A stretch of 64,000 bases of DNA from Diadema setosum (taxonomy: Eukaryota > Echinodermata > Echinoidea > Diadematoida > Diadematidae): the NCBI RefSeq assembly GCF_964275005.1, contig NC_092693.1, positions 30,392,173 to 30,456,172 of the forward strand, given 5' to 3'. Positions 50,744 through 62,344 of this stretch are shown here, in pieces. Within the stretch, counting starts at the first letter, position 1, and each line of letters begins with the position of its first letter. The notes under the pieces were generated by a model, which did not search any database, was not told where the DNA came from, and saw nothing but the letters and a program-made list of their open reading frames with translations. The translations under genes and the position numbers were made by a program.

Positions 50744-51881
50744 ATTGCTTTTACTAGATCTGAGCAGTGCTTTCGACACCATAGATCATTCTCGCTTAGT
50801 GGAATCACTGAATGCTTGCTTTGGCATTGATGGTGTTGTTCTGAAATGGATTAAGTCATACTTAGCAGATAGATATCAACAGATCGTTATTGATGGTACT
50901 GTTTCTGATTTTTTCCCAGTGCCCTCTGGAGTCCCACAAGGGTCTCGGCTGGGCCCTCTGTTCTTTACTTTGTACACAAGCAATCTGATCAAAAATGTGT
51001 ATGATAAGTTTCCTGGTGTATCCTGTCACTGCTACGCAGATGACACACAGATGTATTTGTCGTTCACACCTGACGCACTTGCTCAGCAGCAAAGCATCAC
51101 TCACATGGAAATATGTGTCAATTATATACGTGAATGGATGCTGCTAAACAAACTCATGCTGAATGACAGTAAGACTGAACTGTTATTGGTTGGCACATCC
51201 AAGCAAATATCTAAACTTTCTTTTGATGGAATATCGGTTGGAAGTTCTGTCATAAAGTCATCTTCCATTGTTAGGAATCTTGGAGTGTGTTTTGACACGC
51301 ATCTGAACATGGAAGCACACATCACAAATGTGTGTAAATCATCATACCATATATATAACCTTAGACGTATCAGAAAATATTTTGATGAGAACAGTATGAA
51401 AATGATTGTCCAAGCATGTATTGTTAGTAAATTGGATTATTGTAATGGGTTATTATATGGACTGTCTGATTCTCAAGTTGGGCGCCTGCAGCGAGTCCAA
51501 AATTCCTGTGCAAGGCTTATTTGTAACAAACCTAGGTTTTCAAGGATTACTCCTCTTCTGAAAAATTTACACTGGCTTCCGATTCGTAAACGAATATTGT
51601 TCAAGATCTTGTTGATTGTGTATAAGTCACTTATCGGTCAAGCCCCCAGTTACATATCTGAATTATTAGTGTTTAAATCTCATCGACATACTCATAATTT
51701 GCGCAGTTCTAAGGACACTCTTCTTTTACAGATTCCAACATGTAAAACAAAAGTAACATTGGGAGACAGAGCATTTGCCTGTGCAGCTCCCAAACTCTGG
51801 AATGATCTACCATTAGAAGTCCGGAAATCCCCAACAGTAGCAATCTTTAAATCACGACTCAAAACACATCTTTTCATTTAA
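50744..51881 (+). pseudogene. L2-type LINE reverse transcriptase fragment
   Basis: Open from the truncation point to TAA at 51879-51881. [17 protein letters not shown] (first catalytic Asp), SGVPQGSRLGPLFF, the YADD catalytic box (CYADDTQMYL), LNKLMLNDSKTELLL, then the C-terminal domain with LHWLPIRKRI.FKILL and GDRAFACAAPKLWNDLP typical of L2/CR1-like elements. The N-terminal RT motifs and endonuclease are gone. The upstream 92 bases (50652-50743), open in the same frame, are satellite and only make an accidental fusion. The long uninterrupted frame indicates a fairly young insertion. Confidence 0.87.
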
Positions 51882-51981
51882 CTGTTCGTTATTATCAAGC
51901 ACTTCAGAAGCTTTTGCAGCGCAGAAGAATAGATGTCTATAGGTTTTGCGCTTTATGAAATGATATATTATTATTATTTAT
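50744..51981 (+). mobile_element. 5'-truncated L2-type LINE inserted in the satellite
   Basis: The RT part of an L2/CR1-superfamily element begins abruptly inside GGCCGGTCCCCGAA and ends after a 3' sequence (tgcgctttatgaaatg) and a tail of ATT/TTA triplets. The satellite continues with ACACAAACACACTGCGCTG. About 19 satellite bases are missing at the site and no target duplication is visible, suggesting insertion with a small deletion. Confidence 0.87.
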
Positions 51982-52423
51982 TAACACAAACACACTGCGC
52001 TGACACACACTTCAATCTAGGGACCGGTTATATTAAAGGACAAAAATGTAGACTTTAACTCTTTTTGCTAATATGTTGTACTGAATATAGTATTTTGTGC
52101 TTTTTTAGACACAAAATGACTTTGATTATCTGAAAAGAGTAGCCGGTCCCTGAATTGTACCCTGGATCCCAACACAAACACACTGCGCTGATACACATTT
52201 CAATATAGGGACCGGTTATAATTCAGTACCAAAATATAGACTTTAACCCTTTTCGCTAGTATGTTGTACTGAATATAGTATTTTGTCCTTTTTTAGACAC
52301 AAAATGACTTTTATTATCGGAAAAGAGTGGCCGGTCCCCGAATTGTACCCTTGATCCCAACACAAACACTCTGCGCTAATACGCACTAAAAAGTAAGGAC
52401 CGGTTATATCTGACTACCAAAGA

Positions 52424-52455
<32 letters not shown>

Positions 52456-53651
52456 TTTTGCAGTTGGCCCCAAATTTGGCATTTCCGAGCGCTATCAGAG
52501 GTAGATGGCAAAGACACCTTTTACGACACTATCAAATGCATTGCCATGGTAACGGCAGCTTTTCATAAAAATTGTACATCGAATTACTTTTTCATCTTTT
52601 GAGCATTTTCCTCCTAATTTGGCATGTGACCGGACCAAAGGTACCATGAAGATAACTCTTACATGCAAATTTATTCTTCAATTGTTGACAATGTGTTACC
52701 ATGGTAACAACATTTTTTTCACTAAGAAATATACAAACATATTGTGGATTAAGCTAATTCCCTCAGTATATGGCCGGTCCCCGAAAAGTACCCTGGATTC
52801 CAACACAAAAACACAGCGCTGACACACACTTCAATCTAGGGAACGTTTATATTTAAGGACAAAAATATAGACTTTAACTCTTTTCACTAATATGTTGTAC
52901 TGAATATAGTGTTTTGTGCTTTTTTAGACACAAAATGACTTTGATTATCTGAAAAGAGTAGCCGGTCCTTGAATTGTACCCTGGATCCCAACACAAACAA
53001 ACTGCGCTGATACACACTCCAAAGTAGGGACCGGTTGTATTTGAGGACGAAAAGATAATTATTTTTTGTGCAATTGACCCCAATTTGGCATTTGCGACCG
53101 CTCAAACATATAAGTCACTTATATGTTTGAAGACCAAAAGATAAGTTTGTTGGGGTTTTTGTTTTTTTGCAATTGACCCCAATTTTGGTATTTGCGACCG
53201 CTATCAGGCGTAGATGGGAAAGACATCTTTTACGACACTATCAAATGCGTTGCCATGGTAATGACAGATTTTTATAAAAATTGTGCATCGAACTACTTTT
53301 TCATCTTTTGAGCAATTTACTCCTAATTTGGCACGTGTGACCAGACTAAAGGTACCTGGGAGATAAGTCTTATGTGCAAATTTATTCTTCCATTGTTGAC
53401 AATGCGTTACCATGGTAACAACATTTTTTCACCAAGAAGTATACAAAAATATTGTGGATTTAGCTAATTCCCTCAGTATTTGGCCGGTCCCCGAAATGTA
53501 CCCTGGATTCCAACACAAACACACTGCGCTGACACATACTTCAATATAGGGACCTGTTATATTAAAGGCAAAAATATAGACTTTACTCTTTTCGCTAAAT
53601 ATATGTTGTACTGAATATAGTGTCATCACAGACAAGATTTAAGTATATTTG

Positions 53652-54034
53652 GAAATGTATGTGAATCGCTTTTTATTGAAATACCAAAACCAAATAAAAG
53701 TTTGTTTGTAGGGGTTTGTTATCGGCCTCCTAACCAATCTGTATTAAAATTTAATGAAAAATTAGGAGAGTCTCTGAATATTATTGATAAAGAGGGAAAA
53801 TATTGTGTTATACTTGGTGATTTTAATGTTGATTTAAATAAAGTTGATAGTGGTAATATTGCGAATGGATTTCTAGAAATATTAGTATCATATTCGTATG
53901 AACCTCTGATTAAAAGTTCGAGAAGAATTACAGAAACTTCCAAAAGTTTGATTGATAATATTTTTGTGAATAGCGTATGTAATGTATCATCTGGTTCTAT
54001 TGTCGGTGACATTTTCCTATATTTTGTTTTCTAA
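53652..54034 (+). pseudogene. LINE APE-type endonuclease fragment
   Basis: Reading from NVCESLFIEIPK: FVGVCYRPPN, then CVILGDFNVDLN (catalytic Asp and Asn), SKSLIDNIFVN and SGSIVGDI, the C-terminal half of an apurinic-like endonuclease. The expected SDH motif after GDI is broken. Confidence 0.8.
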
Positions 54035-54489
54035 ATTATTCGTTTGTATTGCAGAGGAAATCAAGTTATATGAATAAACGTATCATAAATGAAGACGTGT
54101 GTTTATTCTTGGAGAAAATAGATAAAGCTGATTTTAAAATTTTATCTGATGCTGATAAGATATCTTCTACATGTATTGATCCAAATGTTCTGTATGATAT
54201 GTGTGTTGATATTGTTTTGAACATATACAATCAGTGTTTTCCATATAAGAAAGTTTGCCTTAAGAAAAATAAAAATGAATAGTTTGATGAAAATCTTACA
54301 AAAATGTATCGAAAGAAGAATGTATTATACAGGAAATTTGTAAATAATCCAACTGAATATCGCAAAAAAAAAAGTTTATGTGACTTACAAGAACAAGTAT
54401 ACAAATGCTGTTAGAAATACTAAGAAAAGATTTTATACTCAAAAGTTTTTGAATATGAAAGGAAATAGTACTGGAACATTAATATACAA

Positions 54490-54645
54490 ATAGTGAATGG
54501 TCACGAGTGCAATGGTACGAGATTTCGCACGAGGTGAAAGATAGAGGCGCTCTATTCAACGAGGCGAAGCCGAGTTGAAAAGTGTGCCTCATCTTTCACC
54601 GAGTGCGAAATCTCGTTCCATTGCACGAGTAAAGACCATACACTA
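54490..54645. mobile_element. palindromic insertion in the LINE (CACGAGTGCAATGG ends)
   Basis: GGTCACGAGTGCAATGGTAC to about 54560 is the imperfect inverse of GTTCCATTGCACGAGTAAAGACC, with matching inner parts (gagatttcgcac, gtgaaagat). It forms a hairpin of about 150 bases. Confidence 0.75.
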
Positions 54646-54649
54646 TTTG

Positions 54650-55081
54650 ATTTATACAACGTCCAAGTAGATCTTTTTGGTCTAAGTAGGCCTAGAAGTC
54701 TATATATGTATGAAAAATATAGCCATACTTACATGTGGATCCACTGCGATTCTCTTTCTGGCTTGTGCAATCAGTGTAGATACAGGTCACAGCTATACTA
54801 GCGCTCATACACGTACACGAACACTACGTAGGCCTACGTACGCGCATGCATGTACCGCACACGTACCTGCGCTAGCTGCATGCGATCCTCAATATGCAAC
54901 ACACAGTACATTCAGTACCGTACAATTTCTCGAACCGTGGAATAGAACGAAAAAATCGAACCAAGTTGCACGCAAAAATAGAACCAAAATTGCACGGCGC
55001 GTTGAATGGAGTACTTATCTAATATCACGTCACCAACAATCCTCCAATCAAATTACAAGGATCTACTTGGACGTTGTATAA
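54650..55081. mobile_element. second MITE in the LINE (ATACAACGTCCAAGTAGATC ends)
   Basis: TATACAACGTCCAAGTAGAT near 54654 is the inverse of ATCTACTTGGACGTTGTATA ending at 55081. The interior has no gene and contains a cytosine-rich 'cacgtacacgaacac' patch. LINE sequence (KLINNILAKKK) resumes directly after it. Confidence 0.75.
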
Positions 55082-55232
55082 AATTAATTAACAACATACT
55101 CGCTAAGAAAAAAGCTACGGTATCTGAAGATGTTGAATTCAAAGATGACTCTGATATGATTGTAGTCAAGAGGAAATTGCTGAAAAATGTAATCAAATTT
55201 TGTGGATATAGGTAAAAATTTATCACATAGTT

Positions 55233-56842
55233 TTGCAAATACTGATTTATCTGTTCATTCTTACCTCAGAGGTTCATTTTTATATTAGGTCACTTTTTCA
55301 GAAGCCAGTAACAGAAAAGGAGATTATTGATATTGTACTAAGTTTCAAAAATGGTAAATCTCCTGGTTATGATTTTACAGATATTAAAGTTATTAAAAGA
55401 GTAATTCATGTTTTATGTAAACCTTTGAGTATTTTGATTAATTATTGCTTTGAAAAAGGGGTTTTTCCTGATGCAGGCAAGATATCAAAAGTTATTCCTG
55501 TATATAAAAGTGGTGCAAAAGATGATTCTACCAACTATCGTCTAATTTCACTATTAACGTGTTTTGCTAAAATTTTTGAAAAATGTATAAATGTGCGATT
55601 ATTGCAATTTTTAGATAAAAATGATGTTCTGTTTAAGAAGCAATTCGGTTTTAGAGAAAAACACTCTACTCTTTTAGCAGCTTGTGATTTTTTATGTAAT
55701 TTAAATCTTGCCTTAGAACAGAAAGAATCTTTATTGGGGGCATTTTTAGAGCTTAAAAAGGCACTTGACAGTATTGATCATGAAATTTTGTTGTGTAAGT
55801 TTTATTTTTATGGTATAAGGGGGTCACCATTACAGCTGATAAAAAGTTATTTAGAAAACAGACAACAATTTACTGTCTATAATTCATATTCTTCACAAAT
55901 GCAAACAATATCTTGCGGTGTTCCGCAAGGTTCAATTTTGGGCCCTATTTTATTTCTGATTTATATAAATAATCTGCCTGCTGCCTCATCTATATTGTAA
56001 TTTTTGATGTTTGCTGATGATACCAACATATTTTTGAAGCATAGAAGATATTAATCAAGCTGAAGATTTGATGAACAATGAATTGGCCAAAGTTTATGAT
56101 TGGTTTTCTGTAAATAAATTAGTTTTGAATGTCACTAAAACACATTTTGTGAAATTTTATAATAGTAATTCAGTTAATGTTAACAGAGATTTATATATTA
56201 ATGATACAAAGATAGAACACGTGAGGTCTGTAAAGTTCTTGGGAATTTTTCTTGATGAAGAAATGAAATGGAAAAGTCATGTTGCTCAAATTCTTAGCAT
56301 GCAAGGTGTCGAGAAATGTTGGTATCATGGTCAAGTTAAGAGATTGTCTACCTCAAAATATATTATTGTTACTGTATAATACATTGGTACTCCCTCATCT
56401 TAATTACTGTATTATACTTCGGGGTAAGTGCAATAAGTATCTTTTAGAGCGATTACATAAGCTGCAAAAAAGAGCCGTTAGAGTAATAACAAAGTCATCA
56501 TTTCTGTCTCATTCTAGACCATTGTTTATTAGATTGAATATTTTACCAATTTATCAACTCTATGAGTATAATCTTGCCATATTTATGTTTTTATGTAGCA
56601 AAGAATTATTACCAGAGTTATTTAGTTCATTATTTGTAAAGAATATTGATATTCATAATTATAATACAAGATCAAAATTTCATATTCGAGTTCCGTATGG
56701 ACGAACTAAATTTTCACATTCATTTATAACTTATCAAGGACCAAAACTGTGGAATGATTTACCAAGTAGTATAAAAGATTGTTTAACGTTGAATTCATTT
56801 AAAAGAAAATTGAAAAAGAACCTGTTGACAAAAATTTCATAG
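55233..56842 (+). pseudogene. LINE reverse transcriptase (broken)
   Basis: 55233-56000 covers the fingers and palm: VTEKEIIDIVLSFKNGKSPGYD, NYRLISLLTCFAKIFEKCIN, KQFGFREKHSTL, LKKALDSIDHEI, SCGVPQGSILGPILF. A stop falls before the catalytic box, which continues in another frame (MFADDTNIF near 56008). 56068-56379 and 56279-56842 carry the thumb and C-terminal parts (LPHLNYCIILRGKCN, FSHSFITYQGPKLWNDLP). At least two frame changes and one stop inactivate it. Confidence 0.85.
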
Positions 56843-56948
56843 AATCTGTAGAGCTTTCTGTATTTGCAATGATATTTTGATTTGTTTGATTTTTTTTTAA
56901 GTGTAGAGTGTATCCGGTTAAATGACATCTAGATACCCCCCCCCCCCC

Positions 56949-56987
<39 letters not shown>

Positions 56988-57286
56988 TAATACTCTCTTC
57001 TATTTCGGTACTCTTTGGGGATCTTACTTATAAGTTTTATGGAATCTCCATAAAAACTTCTCATGATCCCTCCACAAATCATCCATCATGTTGTTATTTC
57101 CTTTCCTTGTAATTCACTTTGTGTTTGCTGAAACACCTTTTTGGTGAATATGGTATCTTATGTGTATTGTTCTTTTAGTTTGCATATTCCAATTGATGTT
57201 CATTATATCACATTTTATGTATCCTTTGTATCCTTTTAATGATTATGTGGAAATAAAGTTGAATTGAATTGAATTGAATTGAATAC

Positions 57287-57760
57287 TTGTATGTAGAAAT
57301 TGTGGCAGGCTATTGTGATTGCGTAGATCACATTTTCGACAGAACCAGGAGAACCGATCGCGAACAAACCAGGTGTATGTAGGACCTTTGATGTGTGCTG
57401 CTTCATCCACACTTTATTGTCTGTTTATACGAAATGAAATAGATGTTTTGAGCATAACAGATCTTATTATGGAGTAATGAACATAATTACAATTTCATCA
57501 TGAGTTAACAGCTTCAGAGCATACTTGGCAACATATTTAGCAATTGCAAAATATTCAACAATGTATAACTGTAAGTAGATATATAATGATCGGTCCACGT
57601 ATAGTACATCAAAGCATATACAACAATTAGAAATATTAGACACATATCATAACTAAACTTAATTATGTAGTTACCTGCTAAGCAGACGTGTGTGTGTTTC
57701 TCGGGTTGTCTTGTGGCTGTCTATGGCGGGATGAGAGTGATCATGTGATATCCCACTATA
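57287..57760. other. intergenic, no feature seen
   Basis: AT-rich sequence without a credible exon or repeat end. It is bounded by the LINE tail at 57286 and the (TA)n next to the following LINE. Confidence 0.4.
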
Positions 57761-57782
57761 TATAAATATATATTATATATAT

Positions 57783-59425
57783 ATAATAATAATAATAATA
57801 CATACAATTTCTATAGCGCCGTTCTCCACTTTGATTAAATGCTCAAGGCGCTTTACAATAGGTACATCAAAGCAAACAGATTGAAAATACAAGTACATCA
57901 CAGTAATAGAAGAAGATGAAGAAGCAGAAAAAAAAAGACATGAAAGTCTGTCTTCAAAAGACACTGGTCTTCAAAATGTACTACTAAACAGATAGGATTT
58001 TAAATTACTCCTGAAAGATGTTATAGAGCTTGAGTCTTTCAGCTCACGAGGAAGTGAATTCCACAGTGTTGGTCCAGCGTGAGCGAAAGCACGTTCCCCC
58101 CAAGATTTCCTAGAAAACGGAATATGTAAGAGACCTGAAGTTGAGGATCGAAGAGTTCGTGAAGGTTGGTATTGACGAAACAAACAAACATTGTAATCAG
58201 GAGCTGTTCCCTCAATAACATGATAAACCAAAAGAAGTATCTTAAACCGAATACGCTCCTGTACAGGCAACCAATGAAGACTCTTCAGGATAGGTGTGAT
58301 ATGACTGCGTTTACTTGACAAAGAAACAATACGTGCAGCGGCATTTTGTAGCTTTTGTAATTGGGCAATTTGCGAGTTTGGTAGATTGAAAAACAAACCA
58401 TTACCAAAATCAAGGCGTGAAGAAATAAGTGCATGAACAAGTTTTTCCGTGGCAGAGCGAGTCAAATACTTGCGAATAAAACCAATATTGCGCAATTGAT
58501 AACGGACTGATTTAGAAATGTTGGTGATTTGATCGGACATAGCCATGTGAGAGTCAAACGTAACACCCAGATTGCGACATGACTTTGACAGAGGAATATC
58601 ATTACCTACAATCGAAATACAATTAATATCCAACTTATTCAAGTGAGATTTAGAACCAAAAAGGATAAATTCACACTTGCTGTGGTTTAGAAACAATGAG
58701 TTAGACCTCATCCAAGCATCAATATCAATGATGCAATTTTCTAGACAGCGCAGTGCATGAGATGCTTGGATTTGATGTGGTGGAAAAGATACAAAAACTT
58801 GTATGTCGTCTGCATATAGATGATACCGAACAGAATGCCTTTGAAATATTTTCCGCAGACCGATCAAATAGATAGAAAAAAGGGTGGGCCCGCCAACAGA
58901 GCCTTGAGGTACACCACAGCCTAATGGCTTTGAAGACGATGTGACACCATTCAAAAGAACAGACTGTGAATGGTGTGATAGGTATGATTTAAACCATTCG
59001 AGAGCTTGTCCCTGGATACCCAAACTTCTAAGTGTATTGACAAGAATTCTGTGATCTACAGTGTCGAAGGCCGAAGACAGATCCAACAAAACCATTGCTG
59101 TGACGGATCCGGAATCCATTTCCCTTAAAATATAACTAGAAACATTTATCAAAAGGGTCTCCACACTATGGTGAGGACGATAAGCCGACTGTAAAGGATC
59201 GAATAGACCATGTTCCAGCATATAGTCTGAGAGTCTCGAAAACACAACTCTCTCTAAAATCTTGAACAAAAATGAAAGATTGCATACAGGACGATAACTT
59301 GTCAATGATTCCTTATCCAATGAAGGTTTTTTCAGCAAAGGACGGATCAAACCTTTCTTTAAAGATAAGGGTACGGTAGCTTGCTCGATACTGAGGTTAA
59401 CAATTTGAGAAATAATCATGTATAA
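57783..59425 (-). mobile_element. 5'-truncated L2-type LINE
   Basis: Reads leftward from about 59425 to a tail of TTA triplets at 57783-57799. The 3' UTR has the hairpin-like 'aagcgcc...ggcgctat' common to L2-type ends here. AT dinucleotide repeats flank both sides (57753-57782, 59435-59480), so target duplications cannot be read. Confidence 0.87.
57971..59419 (-). pseudogene. L2-type LINE reverse transcriptase, long intact frame
   Basis: 482 codons open from the truncation: [83 protein letters not shown] (catalytic YADD), [32 protein letters not shown], ending SYLFSSTF. All RT catalytic Asp residues are present, but the endonuclease is missing, so it cannot retrotranspose alone. It is related to, but clearly distinct from, the RT at 50744-51881. 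Confidence 0.87.
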
Positions 59426-59434
59426 ATAATCATG

Positions 59435-59438
59435 TATA

Positions 59439-59480
<42 letters not shown>
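59435..59480. repeat. (TA)n microsatellite
   Basis: About 22 TA units next to the LINE 5' truncation point. 59480-60060 beyond it shows no gene. Confidence 0.9.
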
Positions 59481-59482
<2 letters not shown>

Positions 59483-60065
59483 TGATACACATACACATAT
59501 GTATATTTATATTATACCACTGAGTTGGTGAGAGCATGATATAAAGCATGCAGGAAGGCTAAGCGGGAAGAGAGATCAGTCTCTCAGCTACGTGTGTAGC
59601 TGGCTGGCTGATGAGATCAGTGGACACGATTAATTAAGAGTAGAAGCTGACGACGCACAATATAAGATGACGCTTAATATGACCGCCTGTACTGTGCAGT
59701 CAGCAAAATCTATCGGGAACTATATGTGAGACAATAATCCTTCTGGTAAGGAAATTAAATCCCTGCAATTTATTCTATGAATTTACTTATCATCTTTACA
59801 CATTAATACACGGACAAAGGAAGTTTTTCAGCCAGATTTATCCCGATAAAGCGGTGGAATAACACGTGATTTTTTTTTTTTTTTTGCATCTAGATTTGTT
59901 GTACATAAGCGGGGTTCCCGATTAACGGATGAGCACTGCTTGTACCTAATTATGTTGACAAATGACATGCATGCCTGAGCACATGAACTTAAAAGACGCC
60001 AATGACAAATTGCACTTTTTTCCAAGTTTGCGTGTTATCGTGAAGGAACACTGCATGTCTCACTG

Positions 60066-60474
60066 AATGGATGAGATCTGTCTTTGACAGTTGCCAAATA
60101 GGCCAGCCTGCGTACGTATGCAGGTTTGTGTCTAGGGTTTGTGTTTAGGGTTTGTGTTTAGGGTTTCTACATTTTTATGGTCCATAACCTTTAACATGTC
60201 CATCTGTCCAATGGCTTAATCGCTCCTACAGAGGCGAACCCACACAGTCCATTTTCTCTGTTCATATTCAACACATTAGCTCCCAGTGACAAACCATGTC
60301 TTGAATATGAAGAGAGAAAATGGATAATTAGTGTTTATGGGAGGACCAAGTTATCGACAAAGTGGCCAAGTTGCAGTTTACCATAAAAGGTTAGAAGAAA
60401 CCCTTAACACAAATCTGCAGTCATGCAGGCTGGCCTGATGATTTGACCACTGTGACTGACAGATCTCATTCATA
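60066..60474. mobile_element. MITE with inverted ends of about 80 bases
   Basis: Left 'gaatggatgagatctgtc...ggccagcctgcgtacgtatgcag' is the imperfect inverse of right 'tgcagtcatgcaggctggcc...gacagatctcattcat'. Just inside lie GTGTTTAGGGTTT repeats. No coding frame. Confidence 0.7.
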
Positions 60475-61122
60475 CAAAAATACATTCTAATTGAAATGTA
60501 TTGAATTGAATGATTGATTTGTAAAGGTAATATTTCAGGAGATTGGCATTATAAGATATTGCATTATATATTATGACACATAAGGCCATTTAGATAATGA
60601 TATTGTTCTGTGGGTAGATCCTGATGAAGTCCTGATGACAGGCCGAAAGTTCGATTGATCAAAAGGGTGAACAAGATTGAGAGGAACGTCTGCCTCAAGT
60701 CTGATTTCTTTCAGTATATGCTACCCACAATGAGGCACCGCGTTTATACGTTTGGGAAGGGAACTATTATTCTCTTGCACTATATATGCTATATATACAT
60801 TACTATGATGTTACTTTAATATATTCATCATTACTATCATGACTATTGCTGATATTATCATTATCCGCTTTTCTATGCTTCTTGGCAGGTCTCAACGGTG
60901 ACTCTCTTCACATACTGACTTGCATTTGAGAAAGTGAGATTCCAGAGCAATATCAAGAATATGTGACAAATTTCGCGACACTCCAAATTTATGAAGAAAA
61001 AAAAAAACAACAAACAAACACCACGGATGCCGAGTAAATAACAATTTGTTTCCAAGTCTGCAAGATAGGCGTCTACCGGCTGAGAGTTACCATGGTTACC
61101 GCTGGTTGAAGGAAGAATCTCA

Positions 61123-61272
<150 letters not shown>

Positions 61273-61368
61273 TCAAACATGTCTTTCTGCATTACAAAAT
61301 TTCAGATACTATTTAGACAATTCAAATTCAAACGTTCTTTGGTGACTTTATATCGGCAAAGAACTAAT

Positions 61369-61662
61369 TTAGGTACAAGCAGTAAAGTAAAGTAATGAGA
61401 ATGACCAGATGAGCCATCCACCAAAGTCCACAGGATTATTGAAAATGACTCCTTTCCTGTTGTGCTCTCTTTCGTTTGTGCTCCAGAAAACTATAATTGT
61501 AAACGCAACGACAACAACAATGATTATGTTCCAGATTGGTATTTCTTGAATAAGATGTTTGAATCGTTCACGTATTCCTTGTTTGATTAAAGATAGTCCA
61601 CTCGAACCCCATGTTTTAATAGGCCATACACCGTCCTCGTTGGGACAACCTCCGGAGGACAA
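61369..61662 (-). CDS. hypothetical two-helix membrane ORF
   Basis: 97 codons from ATG to TAA. MSSGGCPNEDGVWPIKTW, a charged middle (KQGIRERFKHLIQEI), a strong hydrophobic segment (IWNIIIVVVVAFTIIVFW), a polar loop and a second hydrophobic segment (GGWLIWSFSLLYFTA). The composition looks more protein-like than the neighbouring frames, but no family is recognised. It could be an exon of an unknown gene or chance. Confidence 0.25.
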   Translation of the reverse strand: MSSGGCPNEDGVWPIKTWGSSGLSLIKQGIRERFKHLIQEIPIWNIIIVVVVAFTIIVFWSTNEREHNRKGVIFNNPVDFGGWLIWSFSLLYFTACT

Positions 61663-62074
61663 AAATAAAATAAAATAAAATCTTTTTCGCGGAAATGTCA
61701 GGCTAAAAACGTTGGGGTCTTTAAACGGACAAGTTTTTTTTTTTTTTTTTTTAATGATTGTCCGGATTTTGTCATGGTCAATTCTGAAAATGCAAAAACC
61801 TCACACAATTCCTCCTCTCCGTCGTCATAATTTTCAAATGTATTGAGCAGTAAATTAATAAACAAGTCCCTCAAGCTCCTTCGTGGGAGAGAGGGACAAA
61901 AAATCCCTGCGTACGGCCATGCACCTCCCAAACTCTACCCGCCCAGTCGCGTCAGTCCCTCAAAATTCTGGGGACAGGTCTTGACACAATGCTGTGCCTG
62001 ATATATATCAGACACAGTAATGTACTTCCCCTTGATCACTGTGATTTTATGATATGTAACCGTTTTATTGTCGA

Positions 62075-62310
62075 GCCTACCGGAAGTGAGAGGAGACTAA
62101 GGGATCGCCTGCGGCGTCTGTCCGTCCGTAACGCTACAAACATTTGAATAATTCTCTACAGAGAACTTCAATTTCAATCAAACTTGGAGGGGAAAGTGGT
62201 TATACAAAGTTACGCATCAACTTTTTACCAAACGTGAAGGTCATCTCAACGTCAAAGGTGACAGGCAGTAGGGGTCAATGAACTTTAAGGCCAATGTTTT
62301 ACGGCGCGTT
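62075..62310. repeat. short interspersed repeat with 'gtctgtccgtccgtaac' and half-site-like motifs
   Basis: It shares the style of 15763-16704 (CTGTCCGTCCG, 'caatcaaacttgg', GTCAAAGGTGACA, GGGGTCAATG). No coding content. Confidence 0.45.
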
Positions 62311-62344
62311 TCGATTTCGGCTCATAACTTTTGATCCCTATGTC

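Larger units (their letters stand above)
48300..53622. repeat. satellite-like array, units of about 620 bases, with later insertions
   Basis: About six copies of a unit are anchored by TTTTTATAAAAATTGTGCATCG (starts near 48308, 48926, 49785, 50538, 52561, 53268). Each unit contains two related halves beginning GGCCGGTCCCCGAA followed by TACCCTGGATCCCAACACAA, and two near-palindromic CCATGGTAAC sites. Three insertions lie inside: 49009-49251, 50074-50252 and 50744-51981. A CR1/Jockey-group LINE abuts the right edge. No gene is seen. Confidence 0.88.
53623..57286 (+). mobile_element. CR1/Jockey-group LINE with endonuclease end, RT and (TTGAA)n tail
   Basis: The element starts within the endonuclease and ends in GTTGAATTGAATTGAATTG. 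It has the same tail and a similar RT to the - strand LINE at 30443-33040. It contains stops and frame changes and is interrupted by palindromic insertions at about 54490-55081, so it is inactive. AATAAA lies just before the pentamer tail. A poly-C/(CA)n tract at 56935-56985 lies in the 3' UTR. Confidence 0.85.
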
